Assembly (NCBI GenBank): GCA_020849475.1
Contig: JADLGE010000062.1
Span: 1-64,000 of the forward strand
Length of the DNA stretch: 64,000 bases
Source of the DNA: Gammaproteobacteria bacterium
Lineage (GTDB): Bacteria > Pseudomonadota > Gammaproteobacteria > Ga0077536
Direction of reading: 5' to 3'
Below the pieces are notes generated by a model. It had not been told where the DNA came from. It saw only the letters and a program-made list of their open reading frames with translations, and ran no database searches. The position numbers and the translations under genes are program-made. Shown here in pieces: positions 34,794 through 44,652 of this stretch (positions within the stretch are counted from its first letter, which is position 1; every line of letters begins with the position of its first letter).

Positions 34794-36166
34794 TGCGCCG
34801 GCGCGGTCTCCGCGCTCTTGGCGCCGCCGGCGGTCACGAACACCAAGTGGCCGGCCGCTTCCTGGGCATCGATGCGCGCCTGGATCTCGGCCGGCACGGC
34901 CGGATTGCGCTCACCCGGAAATTTGCCCGGGTAGAGGCGCGGCCGCAGGTAGAAATGCTCGGGGTCGCGGATCACGGCCTGCGACTTGATCGGTTGCAAC
35001 AGCCATTTGCGGCGCATGAATTCCGGCGTGAAGATCATCTTCTCTTCTTCCGGCGTCCAGTCGCGCTGCAGTTGACCGTCGTGCAGGCTGAAGCCGACCA
35101 GATCATGCTCGACGTTCCAGTACACCGTCGACAAGGCCGCGTAACCGAAATCGCCGCGCGCCTTGTTCTCATGTTCGGCGAGGCGCACCTCGACCATCAT
35201 GAGTTCGCCCTTGGCATTGTATTTCTCCATGCGCAAGGGATAGAACAAATGCTTGTCGACCCAGAAGATGAGGGTCTTCTCGCCATAGCCCGGCAGCCAG
35301 TCCTCGCGGATGGTGGCCTTAAGCACGAAGGTGTCGATACCGCCGTCGGCGCGGTAGTGCGGGTAATCATCGCCCATCATCTTGATGGCCGAAGTCTGGC
35401 GTTCGACGAACTGGCCCTGGATGTTCTGCGTGATGGTCGGGCGCGTGTTGGGGAAACGGATGGTTTCGTACAGCACATCGGTGCCGAGCAACTGCCAGTC
35501 CATTTCCCACGGATCGCGACCGATCACGTCGTCGAAGGTCTGTGAGTTGTCGGGGAAGCGCTGATCCCGCAGCGGCTGCGGCTGACGGCGCACGCGACGC
35601 AGTTGCTCGGAGTAGATGTAGTAATCCATCTTGGTCCGATGTTCCATGTCGGTGCGATAGGGTAGCCACAGTTGCTGAGTGCCTTCCGATTCCGGCGGGA
35701 AAGTGTCGAACATGGTCCAGCGCGCATAGGGCTCGCCGGGTTTGACGTCGTGTATATAGCCTTCGAGTCCCGGGCGACCGTTGAGCGCGGTATAGCTGAC
35801 CGACACGCCCTGGTTGATATAGCCCGAGCTCGTGACCACGCCGAACACGTCGACGATGGCCTGCGGCCAGCGCCCGATGTGCACGAACTCCGCCGAGCGG
35901 TAGCCCATTTCCTCGGCGGTGTAGGGCGCCTGGAAGGGATAGGGTTCGGCCGGGATATAGGGAATCGCGGCGTCGCGCGGCGTGGACGTCGCCGGGTCGA
36001 ACAACGCCTTGTCCTCGGCCGACATCTGCTCGACCGTCTTCCACTGTTCTTCACGCTCGTCGGCCACGGCGCCCAGCGGCGGCGTCACCACCAGCGCCAC
36101 CATCAGCAATGACAGCAAGCGCCCGGTGCGCCTCATGGTATTCAACTTCAATGCTTCAGAATTCAT
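34790..36166 (-). CDS. DUF1329 outer-membrane/periplasmic protein
   Basis: The product has 458 residues, or 448 from the ATG at 36136, where the signal peptide begins (MRRTGRLLSLLMVALVV). It is a full-length DUF1329 protein, with VSVSYTALNGRPGLEGYIHD, RRVRRQPQPLRDQRFPDNS and ATIREDWLPGYGEKTLIFWV. DUF1329 has a LolA/LolB-like fold and is nearly always encoded with DUF1302. The pair is often found with MMPL/RND transporters and aliphatic or steroid degradation genes. It overlaps the DUF1302 gene if 36166 is used. Confidence 0.85.
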   Translation of the reverse strand: MNSEALKLNTMRRTGRLLSLLMVALVVTPPLGAVADEREEQWKTVEQMSAEDKALFDPATSTPRDAAIPYIPAEPYPFQAPYTAEEMGYRSAEFVHIGRWPQAIVDVFGVVTSSGYINQGVSVSYTALNGRPGLEGYIHDVKPGEPYARWTMFDTFPPESEGTQQLWLPYRTDMEHRTKMDYYIYSEQLRRVRRQPQPLRDQRFPDNSQTFDDVIGRDPWEMDWQLLGTDVLYETIRFPNTRPTITQNIQGQFVERQTSAIKMMGDDYPHYRADGGIDTFVLKATIREDWLPGYGEKTLIFWVDKHLFYPLRMEKYNAKGELMMVEVRLAEHENKARGDFGYAALSTVYWNVEHDLVGFSLHDGQLQRDWTPEEEKMIFTPEFMRRKWLLQPIKSQAVIRDPEHFYLRPRLYPGKFPGERNPAVPAEIQARIDAQEAAGHLVFVTAGGAKSAETAPAQ

Positions 36167-37706
36167 AGCTCAATTCCCAGCCGACGTTGTCCCAGTGATT
36201 GTATTGACCGTAGGTGTCGGTCGTTGAACCACCGTCATAGCCGTTGTAGACCAATTGCGTTTTGACGAACTGCGAGACTTTGTAGATCAAGCGCAGCTTG
36301 GTTTTCACGCCCTGCCAGCCGCGGTCGGGCCCGCTGATGACGGGAAACACCGTCGCTTCCATGCTCAGGCGATCGCGCGTGAAGCCGAAAGGCCGCGAGA
36401 AGAACGCGACCGGGATCAGCGTCCATTCGTCGCCGAAGCCACCGCCGAAACCGGGCCCCAGGTTCTGCGTCCAGTCGAGGGTGCGGTAGTAGGAGGCCTG
36501 CAGAATGAACGTCGAGCGGCCCGGCAGACCGAATTCACTCGCCACCGCCGCGCGCACCGTGTCGCGTTTGGTGGTGCCGTCAGTGGCGCCGAGGCCGGCG
36601 CGCACCAGCGCCTGCTTGCCGAAATCGACGAAGCGCACGCCGTTGGTGTAGAGCCCTTCCACGCGCAGCACCACCGGCAGGGTGCCGACCAGCGGCACGT
36701 CGTTCAGGGCAAACGCGTAGTCAGCGGTGACGCCGGCGTGATGCAGGCGTTCGTGGCGCGGCTCGAGGCGCAGCAAAGTCTGGCCGCCCGACAACTCGGT
36801 GCCGACGATGTGGCTGACGGGGTTCTTGTCCCAGCCGTAGTAATAAATGAGCCCGTAGGACAGCGAGCCCTGCACGCGGTCGAAGCGCAGGCCGTATTCA
36901 TGATCGACGAAGCGGTCGTTCTGCGGACGGCGCACCGGCAGCATGATGTCGCTGGTGGACTGCGGCAAGGCCGGTGAATACCAGGGCATGCCGGGCAGCG
37001 CCTGGCGATCCTGCTCGAAATCGAAGATGTAAAGGAACTGCAGCGAGTTCTGACCGAAGTGCACGGTGGCATTGGCCATCCACTGCGGCATGCGCCGCCA
37101 TTCGTAGTCTTCGGTCTCGAGCTGCACCGCTTCGCGGCGGTCCATGCCGTTGATGACGTCGATGAACTGGCCGTCCATCTTGCCCCATGCAATCTGCTGC
37201 TTGCCGACCAGGATGTCGAAGCTGGGCTTGCGGTAGCTCACGTAGAATTCGCGCAGCAGCCGCTCGCTGGTGTTGTACAGCTCAGCCTGCTTGAAATAGC
37301 CGTTGGCGTAGAGGCCCTTGGAACGCTGCCAATCGTAGACGCCGTCATACATCACATGCGTCACGGCGTTGACGTCGAGGCCGTCCTGAATGTGATAGGA
37401 GGTTTCGAGCTCCAGGAGGTTCTGCAATTGCAGGAAGCGGTAGTCCTGGTTCTGGAAGCCGACCTGGCCCTGCTCTTCGAGCAGGATGTCGGTCCATTGC
37501 CGCACGAAGCCCTTGAAACGCAGGTTGGGCACCGCGCGTTCGATGGGCGCGCGCACGTATTTGCCTACCGGGTCGAACGTTGCCATGGCGCGGTCGACTT
37601 CGGAAAACATGTCCGAGACCGCGCTGTCGGCGTGGGCCTGCGCCACCGCGCCGGCCAGCAAGGCCGACAGGCAGGCGGCACGGCGCCAAGATGCATACAA
37701 ACTCAT
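36156..37706 (-). CDS. DUF1302 outer-membrane beta-barrel-like protein
   Basis: The product has 516 residues. The start at 37706 is set by GGGGAGG six bases upstream and a proper signal peptide (MSLYASWRRAACLSALLAGA). The remainder is a beta-rich porin-like sequence with many aromatic girdle residues and a terminal Phe (GWELSYEF), typical of barrels inserted by Bam. DUF1302 blocks include GFVRQWTDILLEEQG, REFYVSYRKPSFDILVGKQQ and AWGKMDGQFIDVI. It likely forms an outer-membrane channel for hydrophobic compounds. It is the first gene of a four-gene operon running to 33193. Confidence 0.85.
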   Translation of the reverse strand: MSLYASWRRAACLSALLAGAVAQAHADSAVSDMFSEVDRAMATFDPVGKYVRAPIERAVPNLRFKGFVRQWTDILLEEQGQVGFQNQDYRFLQLQNLLELETSYHIQDGLDVNAVTHVMYDGVYDWQRSKGLYANGYFKQAELYNTSERLLREFYVSYRKPSFDILVGKQQIAWGKMDGQFIDVINGMDRREAVQLETEDYEWRRMPQWMANATVHFGQNSLQFLYIFDFEQDRQALPGMPWYSPALPQSTSDIMLPVRRPQNDRFVDHEYGLRFDRVQGSLSYGLIYYYGWDKNPVSHIVGTELSGGQTLLRLEPRHERLHHAGVTADYAFALNDVPLVGTLPVVLRVEGLYTNGVRFVDFGKQALVRAGLGATDGTTKRDTVRAAVASEFGLPGRSTFILQASYYRTLDWTQNLGPGFGGGFGDEWTLIPVAFFSRPFGFTRDRLSMEATVFPVISGPDRGWQGVKTKLRLIYKVSQFVKTQLVYNGYDGGSTTDTYGQYNHWDNVGWELSYEF

Positions 37707-37878
37707 TTCCATCCTCCCCAAATGCAACCCATCACGGCACACGGCATCGACGCGCCCGTCCGTGCAGGTCAATGACTCAGTCGCACCGTGGATGGAATTT
37801 ATTTTTATATGACCGGCAGATTAGCCTGCGGCCGAGGGGAGTCAATTCCCCTATGGGGGTGGGGAGCGTGGCGCCGAT
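37707..37878. promoter_or_regulatory. Leader region of the DUF1302 operon
   Basis: On the minus strand TTGACT (37845–37840) is followed 16 bases later by TAATCT (37823–37818), a possible but imperfect promoter. TTGACT lies inside an interrupted inverted repeat, AGGGGA at 37835–37840 and TCCCCT at 37847–37852, which could be an operator. The stretch 37796–37812 is AT-rich. Confidence 0.35.
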
Positions 37879-40026
37879 TCAGCCCGCCACGCGGCGCAGA
37901 GGTGCGCGGGCGCCACGGTAGTTGTTGAGCCACTCGATGAAGGCGGGCGGCGGCAGCGGCGGCGAATAGAGATAGCCCTGCAGCTCATCACCGCCGAAAG
38001 ATATCAGCGCGTCACGCTGCTGCTCGGTCTCGATGCCTTCGGCTACCACCGACAGGCCGAGGTTGTGCGCCAGCGCCACGGTGCTGCGCACGATGGCGGC
38101 GTCGCGCGGGTCGTTGTTGACGTCACGCACGAAGCTGCGGTCGATCTTCAGGCAGGTGATGGGCAGGCGTTTCAGATAATTCAATGACGAATAGCCGGTG
38201 CCGAAGTCGTCGATGGCGAGCGCCACGCCGCGATCGCGCAGGCTGTGCAAGAGCTGCAGGGCGCGGCGCACGTCGCCCATGAGCATGGTTTCGGTCAGTT
38301 CGAGCTGCAATTGCGCAGGCGCCACGCCGGCCGTGGCGAGCGCTTCGTCGACCACTTCCACCAGTTCGGTCTGCGCAAATTGTGCGGCCGACAGGTTGAC
38401 GCTCATCTGGAAGTCGGCTGGCAGGTCGCCGCTCCAGGCCGCCAGTTGGCGACAGGCTTCATGAATGACCCAGGTGCCGATGGCGACGATGACGCCGCAG
38501 TCTTCGGCTATGGGGATGAACTGCTGCGGGCCAATCAGGCCGAGATCGGGATGCTGCCAGCGAATCAGCGCCTCGGCGCCGATCACTTCGCCGCTGGCGG
38601 CGGCGATTTTCGGTTGATAGAACAGGCGGAACTCTTCGCGCTCCACCGCACGCCGCAGCGAGGCCTCCATGTTCAGCCGCTCCATGGCGCGCGTGTTCAT
38701 GTCGGCGGTGAAGAAGCTATAGCCGTTACGACCTTCCTGCTTGACCTGGTACATGGCCAGGTCGCCGTGTTTGAGCAGCGTGTGCTCGTCGGTGGCGTCG
38801 TCGGGATACACCGCAATGCCGATGCTGCCCGACACGAACACTTCGTTGCCGTCGAGCATGAAGGGCTGTTTGAACTGGTCGAGCACGCGCTGCGCGGTGG
38901 CGCCGGCGTTCTCCGGCCGTTCGATGTCATTCAGCAGGATCACGAACTCGTCGCCGCCGAGGCGCGCCAGCGTGGTCTTTTCCTGGGCGTCGAAACGGCA
39001 CACCACGTCGGAGCGACGCAGGGCCTCGCCCAGCCGCCCCGCGACCTGGCACAGCAGTTCATCGCCGACGTGATGACCCCAACTGTCGTTGATGCGTTTG
39101 AACTGATCCAGATCGACGAACAGCAGCGCCAGGCGACGGTTGCGCCTTTCGGCGATGGCGAGGCTCGCGCTCAGCCGTTCGCGGAAATAAGTGCGATTGG
39201 GCAGCCCGGTGACGGCATCGTAAAACGCCAGTTCGTGGATACGCGCCTGGGTGGCGCGATGCTCGGTGACGTCCTGCAGCGAACCGCGCATGCGCGTGAT
39301 GTGGCCGGCGCCGTCGCGCAGGTATTCGACATCGAGATGGGCGTGGACATCGTCGTCGCTGCCATTGGCGACGCGGAAGTCGATGTCGAAAGCCTCGCCG
39401 CTGCGCACGCCAGTCGACAGGGCCTCGCGCACGCGCTCGCGGTCTTCGGCGCATACCCGCGCGAGGAAATCCTCGGGCGTTGCCGGCAGCCAGCCGCGTT
39501 GGCCGGCCAGCACCTGACCGACTTCGTCGGAGCCGGTCACGGCGCCGCTGTTGAAGTTGTATTCCCACGCGCCGAGACGCGCGATGCGCTGTGCATGGGC
39601 GAGATTCGATTGGCTCTGGCGCAGTTGTTCGGCGGTCTGCTGCGCGCGCATCACGAACTGCAGGCGGTGGATGAGCAGGTTGAAATTGAGCGGTTTGATG
39701 ATGAAGTCCGTGGCGCCGGCGCGGTAGGCGCGCTCGACGGAGGCGAGGTCGTCGCGCCCCGTGATCATCACTATCGGCAGATGCGCGCCCGTGGTCCGCG
39801 CGCGGATCTGTTCGCACAGCTCCAGGCCATCGGCATCCGGCAGGCTCACATCGAGCAGCAGGATGTCCGGGCGTTGGGCTTCGAACGCCGCCAGGCACTG
39901 CGCGCCGTTCTCGGCTTCCTCGACCTCGAAGCCGGCTTCTTCCAGATAATCGACGAGCGCGATGCGGACGACCAGATCGTCGTCCACTACCAGCGCGCGC
40001 GGTGCCGAGGGCGTTAACTTGTTCAT
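37879..40026 (-). CDS. Response regulator with PAS, GGDEF and EAL domains
   Basis: The product has 715 residues. The start at 40026 overlaps the stop of the hybrid kinase gene by ATGA. The receiver (about 9–125) has [15 protein letters not shown] and IIKPLN. PAS/PAC is at about 165–275. GGDEF (about 285–450) has an intact [11 protein letters not shown], and EAL (about 460–705) keeps [23 protein letters not shown] and KIDRSFVRD. Both diguanylate cyclase and c-di-GMP phosphodiesterase activities therefore look possible. It should be phosphorylated through the Hpt domain of the adjacent hybrid kinase. Confidence 0.9.
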   Translation of the reverse strand: MNKLTPSAPRALVVDDDLVVRIALVDYLEEAGFEVEEAENGAQCLAAFEAQRPDILLLDVSLPDADGLELCEQIRARTTGAHLPIVMITGRDDLASVERAYRAGATDFIIKPLNFNLLIHRLQFVMRAQQTAEQLRQSQSNLAHAQRIARLGAWEYNFNSGAVTGSDEVGQVLAGQRGWLPATPEDFLARVCAEDRERVREALSTGVRSGEAFDIDFRVANGSDDDVHAHLDVEYLRDGAGHITRMRGSLQDVTEHRATQARIHELAFYDAVTGLPNRTYFRERLSASLAIAERRNRRLALLFVDLDQFKRINDSWGHHVGDELLCQVAGRLGEALRRSDVVCRFDAQEKTTLARLGGDEFVILLNDIERPENAGATAQRVLDQFKQPFMLDGNEVFVSGSIGIAVYPDDATDEHTLLKHGDLAMYQVKQEGRNGYSFFTADMNTRAMERLNMEASLRRAVEREEFRLFYQPKIAAASGEVIGAEALIRWQHPDLGLIGPQQFIPIAEDCGVIVAIGTWVIHEACRQLAAWSGDLPADFQMSVNLSAAQFAQTELVEVVDEALATAGVAPAQLQLELTETMLMGDVRRALQLLHSLRDRGVALAIDDFGTGYSSLNYLKRLPITCLKIDRSFVRDVNNDPRDAAIVRSTVALAHNLGLSVVAEGIETEQQRDALISFGGDELQGYLYSPPLPPPAFIEWLNNYRGARAPLRRVAG

Positions 40027-42287
40027 GGCTGACTCTGGGGATAACGCGCTCCAAGCGCGATGAGCACTTCGCCGCACAGGACGATGGCGCCGTGCGCTGC
40101 GCTGGCGGCGCCGGCGAAATCGCCGGCACGGCAGGATTCTTCCACTTCGCGGCACAGCGTCGACAGCGTGTCGGCGCCGACCACCGCGCTGCTCGATTTC
40201 AAGGCGTGCGCGGCTTCGCGCACGCCGTCGAAGTTGTTGGCGGTGAGCGCATCGCGCATCTGTCCAATCAATGTGCGTGACTGATCGAGGTAGGCGCTGA
40301 CCACGCGCTGCAATACGCCGTGCCTGCCGGCCCGTTCGCGCGCTTCGAAATGGGCGAGGGCGGCGGGATTGAGCAGCTCGCCCGGCGCGACGTCGGCGTG
40401 CGCCGGGGGCGCTGCGTCCGCGGCGGGGGTGGCCGCTGTCAGCGCGGCGGGCTTTAACCAGCGTTCGAGCATTTCGCGCAGGCCGATGGCTGTGAACGGT
40501 TTGGCGAGATAGTCATCCATGCCGGCGGCCAGGCAACGGCCGCGATCGCCTTCGAGGGCGTTGGCGGTGAGCGCGACTATCGGCGTGGGCTGCTGGTCGC
40601 GCTCGCGTTCGAGGACACGAATCGCGCCGGTCGCCGTAAAGCCGTCCAGCACCGGCATCTGGCAGTCCATCAGCACCAGGTCGTAGCGCTGGGCGGTGAA
40701 CGCATCGACCGCCTCCTGGCCGTTGGTCACCACGTCCAGCGTCAGACCTTCGCCGTCCAGCAAATCGATGATGACTTCGCGATTGACGGCATTGTCTTCG
40801 ACCACCAGCAGGCGGCCGTGCAAGGGCGTGACGGCCGGCGCTGCCTGAACGAGGGGTTCGGCCTGCGCCACGGTTTCGCCGAATGCGGTAAGGCACAGGC
40901 GACGCAGGCAACGAAACAGTTCGTGCTGGCGCACCGGCTTGGTCAGATGCTGGGTGATGCCACAGGCGCGGTATTGTTCAGCGCTCAGCTGATCGCTGAT
41001 GGAACTCAGCATCACTAAGGTCATGGGCGGAAGCGCGCGGTCGGCGACGATGTGCCGCGCCAGTTCCAGGCCATCCATGCCCGGCATGTGCATGTCGAGA
41101 ATGGCGAGCTCGTAGGGGCGCCCGGCGCGTGCCGCCTCGCGCAGACATTCGAGCGCGTGGGCGCCGTCGTAGGCGGCATCGAAGTCGCAGCCCCAATGGC
41201 TGAGCTGATCGCGATAGATGGCGCGATTGGTTTCGTTGTCGTCGATAGCGAGGATGTGTACGCCGGCCAGCGCGCCACGCTCGTCCTCGGTCGGATACTC
41301 GGTGTGATCGCGGCGCAGACGCACGCTGAAACTGAACACCGAGCCCTTGTCCAGTTCGCTCTCGACGCACAGTTCGCCGCCCATGCAGCGCACCAACTGC
41401 ACGCTGATGGCGAGACCGAGACCGGTGCCGCCGTAGCGACGCTGGGTGGAGCTGTCGGCCTGGGTGAAGGCGTCGAAGATGCGTGCGCGCGCCTCGGGTG
41501 CGATGCCGATGCCGGTATCGCGCACCGCGAAGCGCAAGGTCGCGCTGTCGTGATCCTGGTGTTCGAGGCTTGCTTCAATCACCACTTCGCCACGATGGGT
41601 GAACTTGAGTGCGTTGCCCACCAGGTTGGTGAAGATCTGGCGCAGCCGCGCGTCGTCGCCCAGCAGATGATTGGGCACGCCGCTCGGCAGCACCGCATTC
41701 AACTCCACGCCGCGCTCGTGGGCGTTTTCGGCGTAAAGCTCGACCAACTGTTCGAGCAGCGCGCGCAGGTCGAACGGTGATTCGTGCAGTTCGAGCTTGC
41801 CGGATTCTATTTTCGAAAAATCGAGGATGTCATTGATGACACCGAGCAGCGCTTCGACCGAATTGCGAATGGTCACCGCGCAACGCCGTTGCTTGGCGCT
41901 GAGCTCGGTGCGCAGCAGGATTTCATTCATGCCGAGCACGCCATTGATGGGCGTGCGGATCTCATGGCTCATGTTGGCCAGGAATTCGGACTTGGCGCGA
42001 CTGGCGGCCTCGGCGGCCTCGCGCGCGCGCTCGAGCTCGGCCTGCGAGGCCTGGAGGTCGCTCATGATCATGGCCGAGTTGACCAGCGCGTCGGCCTGCG
42101 CCTCGCTCAAGGCTTCGGCACGTTGACGTTCACCGGCGAGCGCCTGCTCGATTGACGTCGCGACTTCGCGCAACTCCTGCGCCAGCGGCCCGTCGAGGCG
42201 CGCCAGCAGGGATTCGAGGCGCGCCAGGGGATCGTGCTTGTCTGTCGCCGCGCCAGGCGCGACGACGAGCAGGGGTGATGCCGCCAT
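40023..42287 (-). CDS. Cytoplasmic hybrid histidine kinase (HisKA–HATPase–REC–REC–Hpt)
   Basis: The product has 754 residues. An N-terminal coiled coil (20–110) contains no membrane segment. H108 lies in the H-box [15 protein letters not shown]; the ATP domain has [36 protein letters not shown] and [14 protein letters not shown]. Receiver 1 (about 350–465) has AIDDNETNR and [11 protein letters not shown]; receiver 2 (about 500–620) has VEDNAVNR and [11 protein letters not shown]. Hpt (about 660–750) has [14 protein letters not shown] with its His. It is the third gene of DsrE2–TusA–kinase–REC/GGDEF/EAL, so its signal may be linked to sulfur state. This link is inference. Confidence 0.9.
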   Translation of the reverse strand: MAASPLLVVAPGAATDKHDPLARLESLLARLDGPLAQELREVATSIEQALAGERQRAEALSEAQADALVNSAMIMSDLQASQAELERAREAAEAASRAKSEFLANMSHEIRTPINGVLGMNEILLRTELSAKQRRCAVTIRNSVEALLGVINDILDFSKIESGKLELHESPFDLRALLEQLVELYAENAHERGVELNAVLPSGVPNHLLGDDARLRQIFTNLVGNALKFTHRGEVVIEASLEHQDHDSATLRFAVRDTGIGIAPEARARIFDAFTQADSSTQRRYGGTGLGLAISVQLVRCMGGELCVESELDKGSVFSFSVRLRRDHTEYPTEDERGALAGVHILAIDDNETNRAIYRDQLSHWGCDFDAAYDGAHALECLREAARAGRPYELAILDMHMPGMDGLELARHIVADRALPPMTLVMLSSISDQLSAEQYRACGITQHLTKPVRQHELFRCLRRLCLTAFGETVAQAEPLVQAAPAVTPLHGRLLVVEDNAVNREVIIDLLDGEGLTLDVVTNGQEAVDAFTAQRYDLVLMDCQMPVLDGFTATGAIRVLERERDQQPTPIVALTANALEGDRGRCLAAGMDDYLAKPFTAIGLREMLERWLKPAALTAATPAADAAPPAHADVAPGELLNPAALAHFEARERAGRHGVLQRVVSAYLDQSRTLIGQMRDALTANNFDGVREAAHALKSSSAVVGADTLSTLCREVEESCRAGDFAGAASAAHGAIVLCGEVLIALGARYPQSQP

Positions 42288-42298
42288 GGGAGGCGCGC

Positions 42299-42532
42299 TC
42301 AGCCGACGCGCTTGCGCAGGCGTGCGGTCAGCGTTTGCTCGTCGTGTTCCAGCGTCAGCAGTTCATGGCCGGTGCGCCGGCACCAGGCCTGTACGTCGAG
42401 CTCGAAGGCGCGATCACTGGCGACGGCGATGAGTTCGGCGCCGGCATCGAGGGCGCGGAATTCTTCGTTCAATTTCACGATGGGCGTCGGGCACTTCAGG
42501 CCGCGTAGATCGACTGTATGGGGTTCGCTCAT
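42299..42532 (-). CDS. tusA: TusA/SirA-type sulfur carrier protein
   Basis: The product has 77 residues, the normal length. It has the signature [15 protein letters not shown] with the active Cys at residue 14 and the downstream beta strands ([19 protein letters not shown]). TusA proteins carry persulfide sulfur on this Cys for tRNA thiolation, molybdenum cofactor work or sulfur oxidation. It follows a DsrE2-like gene by 24 bases and precedes the hybrid kinase by 11 bases. The DsrE2 partner points to a sulfur-transfer role rather than tRNA modification. Confidence 0.9.
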   Translation of the reverse strand: MSEPHTVDLRGLKCPTPIVKLNEEFRALDAGAELIAVASDRAFELDVQAWCRRTGHELLTLEHDEQTLTARLRKRVG

Positions 42533-42556
42533 GTTTGCTCTGTTCCGTGTCGGTGC

Positions 42557-43126
42557 TTAGATGAACAGCGAGGTGTTGCCGCTGGCCGCGAGGTCGGCAA
42601 ATTTGACCGCGCCGCAGTACTGGATATTGGGGTAGTCGATGAGCTCCTGCGGGGCGATACCCATGATCTCCATCGACATCTCGCACAGATAGATTTCAAC
42701 GCCGAGACTCGCGGCCTGCGCCACCAGCTCCGGCAACAGCGCTACGTTCTTGCGCCGCATTTCGCGCGCCATGAGGCGTCGGCCGACGCCCAGCATGTCC
42801 ATGCGCGATAAGGCGCGATGCTTGAGGCCACCGGGCAGCATGAGGCCGAAGGCCCGTTCCACCAGTGATTTGCCGCCAAGCAGGGTGCGTTCCTTGAGCG
42901 CCGCGGCGCCCCAGAACGTGAAGAACATCCTGACCGACATGCCGGTGGCGGCGGCGCCGTTGGCGATGGTGAAAGCGGCCAGCAGCTTGTCGAGTTCGCC
43001 GCTGAACACCAGCAAGGTCATGCCGTCGGGGTCGGGGGCGCGTGCCATGCGCGCTTCGAGTTGCGCGACGCGGGCCGCGAGATCGGTCGATTCAGTGGCG
43101 GGAACGGAGTGAGCGGCGGCGTGCAT
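42557..43126 (-). CDS. DsrE2/DrsH-like sulfur-transfer protein
   Basis: The product has 189 residues from the ATG at 43126; the frame opens 20 codons earlier. An N-terminal coiled coil (ESTDLAARVAQLEARMAR) precedes a DsrE/F/H-like domain: TLLVFSGELDKLLAAFTIAN, RMFFTFWGAAALK and VEIYLCEMSMEIMGI. The Cys in the last motif is the candidate sulfur-binding residue, and a second lies in IQYCGAVKF. DsrE2 proteins are often encoded beside tusA and rhodanese genes and are thought to be membrane-associated sulfurtransferases. No rhodanese gene lies here. It is the first gene of the four-gene operon. Confidence 0.85.
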   Translation of the reverse strand: MHAAAHSVPATESTDLAARVAQLEARMARAPDPDGMTLLVFSGELDKLLAAFTIANGAAATGMSVRMFFTFWGAAALKERTLLGGKSLVERAFGLMLPGGLKHRALSRMDMLGVGRRLMAREMRRKNVALLPELVAQAASLGVEIYLCEMSMEIMGIAPQELIDYPNIQYCGAVKFADLAASGNTSLFI

Positions 43127-43297
43127 GGGTGGATAAACCTGGGTGACAGCTATCAGTCCTTGATAGCGGCCGCCAGCACACCGCACTTGAACGGCGGCGC
43201 GCCACGCGCGGCCGGGCAGCCGCGAGTCAGGGGGGAAAGCGAAAGGCGGGCGTCCGACCTCGCGGTCGGCGCCGTCAGAAAAGCTGCGCGCCGGTGC

Positions 43298-43561
43298 TTA
43301 CGGGCAGGGCACGACCTTGCGGAAGGTGTCCTTGGACCACAGGGCCTTGTCGTCCGGCGTTTTGCCGTCCTTGTGCCACTTCTCATTAATCTGCAGGCAG
43401 AACGAGCCGGCATTTTCAATCGTGTCTTCGGTGTCCTCGGGGCGCTCGTTGCCGACTTTCATGTTCGGGTTCGACGCGCTGTAGTTGGGGACGATGGTGT
43501 TGGAAGCGCAGGCAGCGGTCAGAGCGACCACCCCGGCAAGCAGTATGAAACGCACAGTCAT
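43298..43561 (-). CDS. Small putative lipoprotein
   Basis: The product has 87 residues. The signal peptide ends in a lipobox (VVALTAACASN), which supports the ATG at 43561; a GTG at 43576 is possible. The mature part is acidic and carries two further cysteines (GSFCLQINEKWHK and KVVPCP), which could form a disulfide. The family is not recognised. It lies upstream of the DsrE2 operon on the same strand, 171 bases away, and diverges from the TonB locus. Confidence 0.65.
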   Translation of the reverse strand: MTVRFILLAGVVALTAACASNTIVPNYSASNPNMKVGNERPEDTEDTIENAGSFCLQINEKWHKDGKTPDDKALWSKDTFRKVVPCP

Positions 43562-43803
43562 GGCATCGATGGGCACGCGGCGCGCCCACTCCTTCAATAA
43601 GAAAAAACCAAATACATGGGAAATTCCGACGCGACCTTGAGCGGCCCAAGCGCGCGGCGCGCCATTGTGCGTAAGCCCCCTGGGGGTGTCAAACCGGCTT
43701 TTTGCGGCCGAATTTGCCACTTTTGCCGCGGGCCGCGTCGAGGCCGAGGTGGCCTTTGCCCTGTGACCGCGCGTTGCTGCCTGGGTTCGGCGCGCTGCTT
43801 TCA
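43562..43803. promoter_or_regulatory. Divergent region before the TonB operon
   Basis: The gap holds start regions of the small lipoprotein and of the DUF3450 gene. There is an AT-rich stretch at 43596–43627. No Fur-box-like palindrome or clear promoter was recognised by eye, although TonB operons are often iron-controlled. Confidence 0.3.
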
Positions 43804-44652
43804 ATGGTCGGCCTGACCCGATACACTTTTTTTGCTACGTCTATAGGGGTATTCGGAGTGATCGGTATCAACGATGCACGCCGCCGGCAGCTTGCGCTCA
43901 GCGCCCTGCTCGCGGCCAGTCTGAGTGGCGGTGGGTGGCGCGTACAGGCGGAACCGCTGGCCAACGCGGTGGCCGCGCAAACCGAGGCCGACAAGGCCGC
44001 GGCCGCGTCCCAACAGAAAATCGACGCGCTCGACGAACAGACCCAGGGCATCGCCGCCAAGTATGTGCAGGCGCTGGCCGACGTCGATTCCCTCAACAAG
44101 TACAACGAACAGCTCGCGCGCCAGGTGAAATCCCAGGACGCCGAGGTCGCGTCGCTCGAACAGCAGCTCGGCGCCCTGCAGGTCACCGAGCGTGAAGTGC
44201 AGCCCTTGATGCAGCAGATGGTCGAGACCCTCGACCAGTTCGTCACACTGGATGCCCCCTTCCTGCTCGACGAACGCAGCAAGCGCGTCGCCAATCTCAA
44301 GGACATGATGGAGCGCGCCGACGTCGCCATCGCCGAGAAATACCGGCGCATCCTCGAGGCCTACCAAATCGAACTCGAATATGGCCGTACCCTCGACGCC
44401 TACCAGGGCAAGCTCGGCGAGGGCGATGCCGCGCGCATCGTCGATTTCGTGCGCCTGGGGCGCGTGTCGCTGATGTACCAGACTCTGGACGGCAGCGAGA
44501 CCGGCTACTGGAACCAGGCCAAGCGCGAGTGGCAGCGTGACGACAGCTACAGCAAGGCGGTCAAGGACGCTCTGCACGTGGCCAAGAAAATAGGCGCGCC
44601 GGACCTGCTGCGCGTGCCGGTGCCGGCGCCGACTTCGGGCGAGAAGTCCTGA
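43804..44652 (+). CDS. DUF3450 periplasmic protein of a TonB2-type system
   Basis: The product has 282 residues from the ATG at 43804; a GTG at 43858 preceded by GGGG would give 264 residues with a normal signal peptide (ARRRQLALSALLAASLSGGG). The mature part is a long coiled coil (residues 70–150, LDEQTQGIAAKYVQALADVD and QLARQVKSQDAEVASLEQQL), then LLDERSKRVANLKDMMERAD and QIELEYGRTLDAYQGKL. DUF3450 genes head TonB2-type operons in Vibrio and relatives. Its stop overlaps the next ATG by one base. Confidence 0.82.
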   Translation: MVGLTRYTFFATSIGVFGVIGINDARRRQLALSALLAASLSGGGWRVQAEPLANAVAAQTEADKAAAASQQKIDALDEQTQGIAAKYVQALADVDSLNKYNEQLARQVKSQDAEVASLEQQLGALQVTEREVQPLMQQMVETLDQFVTLDAPFLLDERSKRVANLKDMMERADVAIAEKYRRILEAYQIELEYGRTLDAYQGKLGEGDAARIVDFVRLGRVSLMYQTLDGSETGYWNQAKREWQRDDSYSKAVKDALHVAKKIGAPDLLRVPVPAPTSGEKS

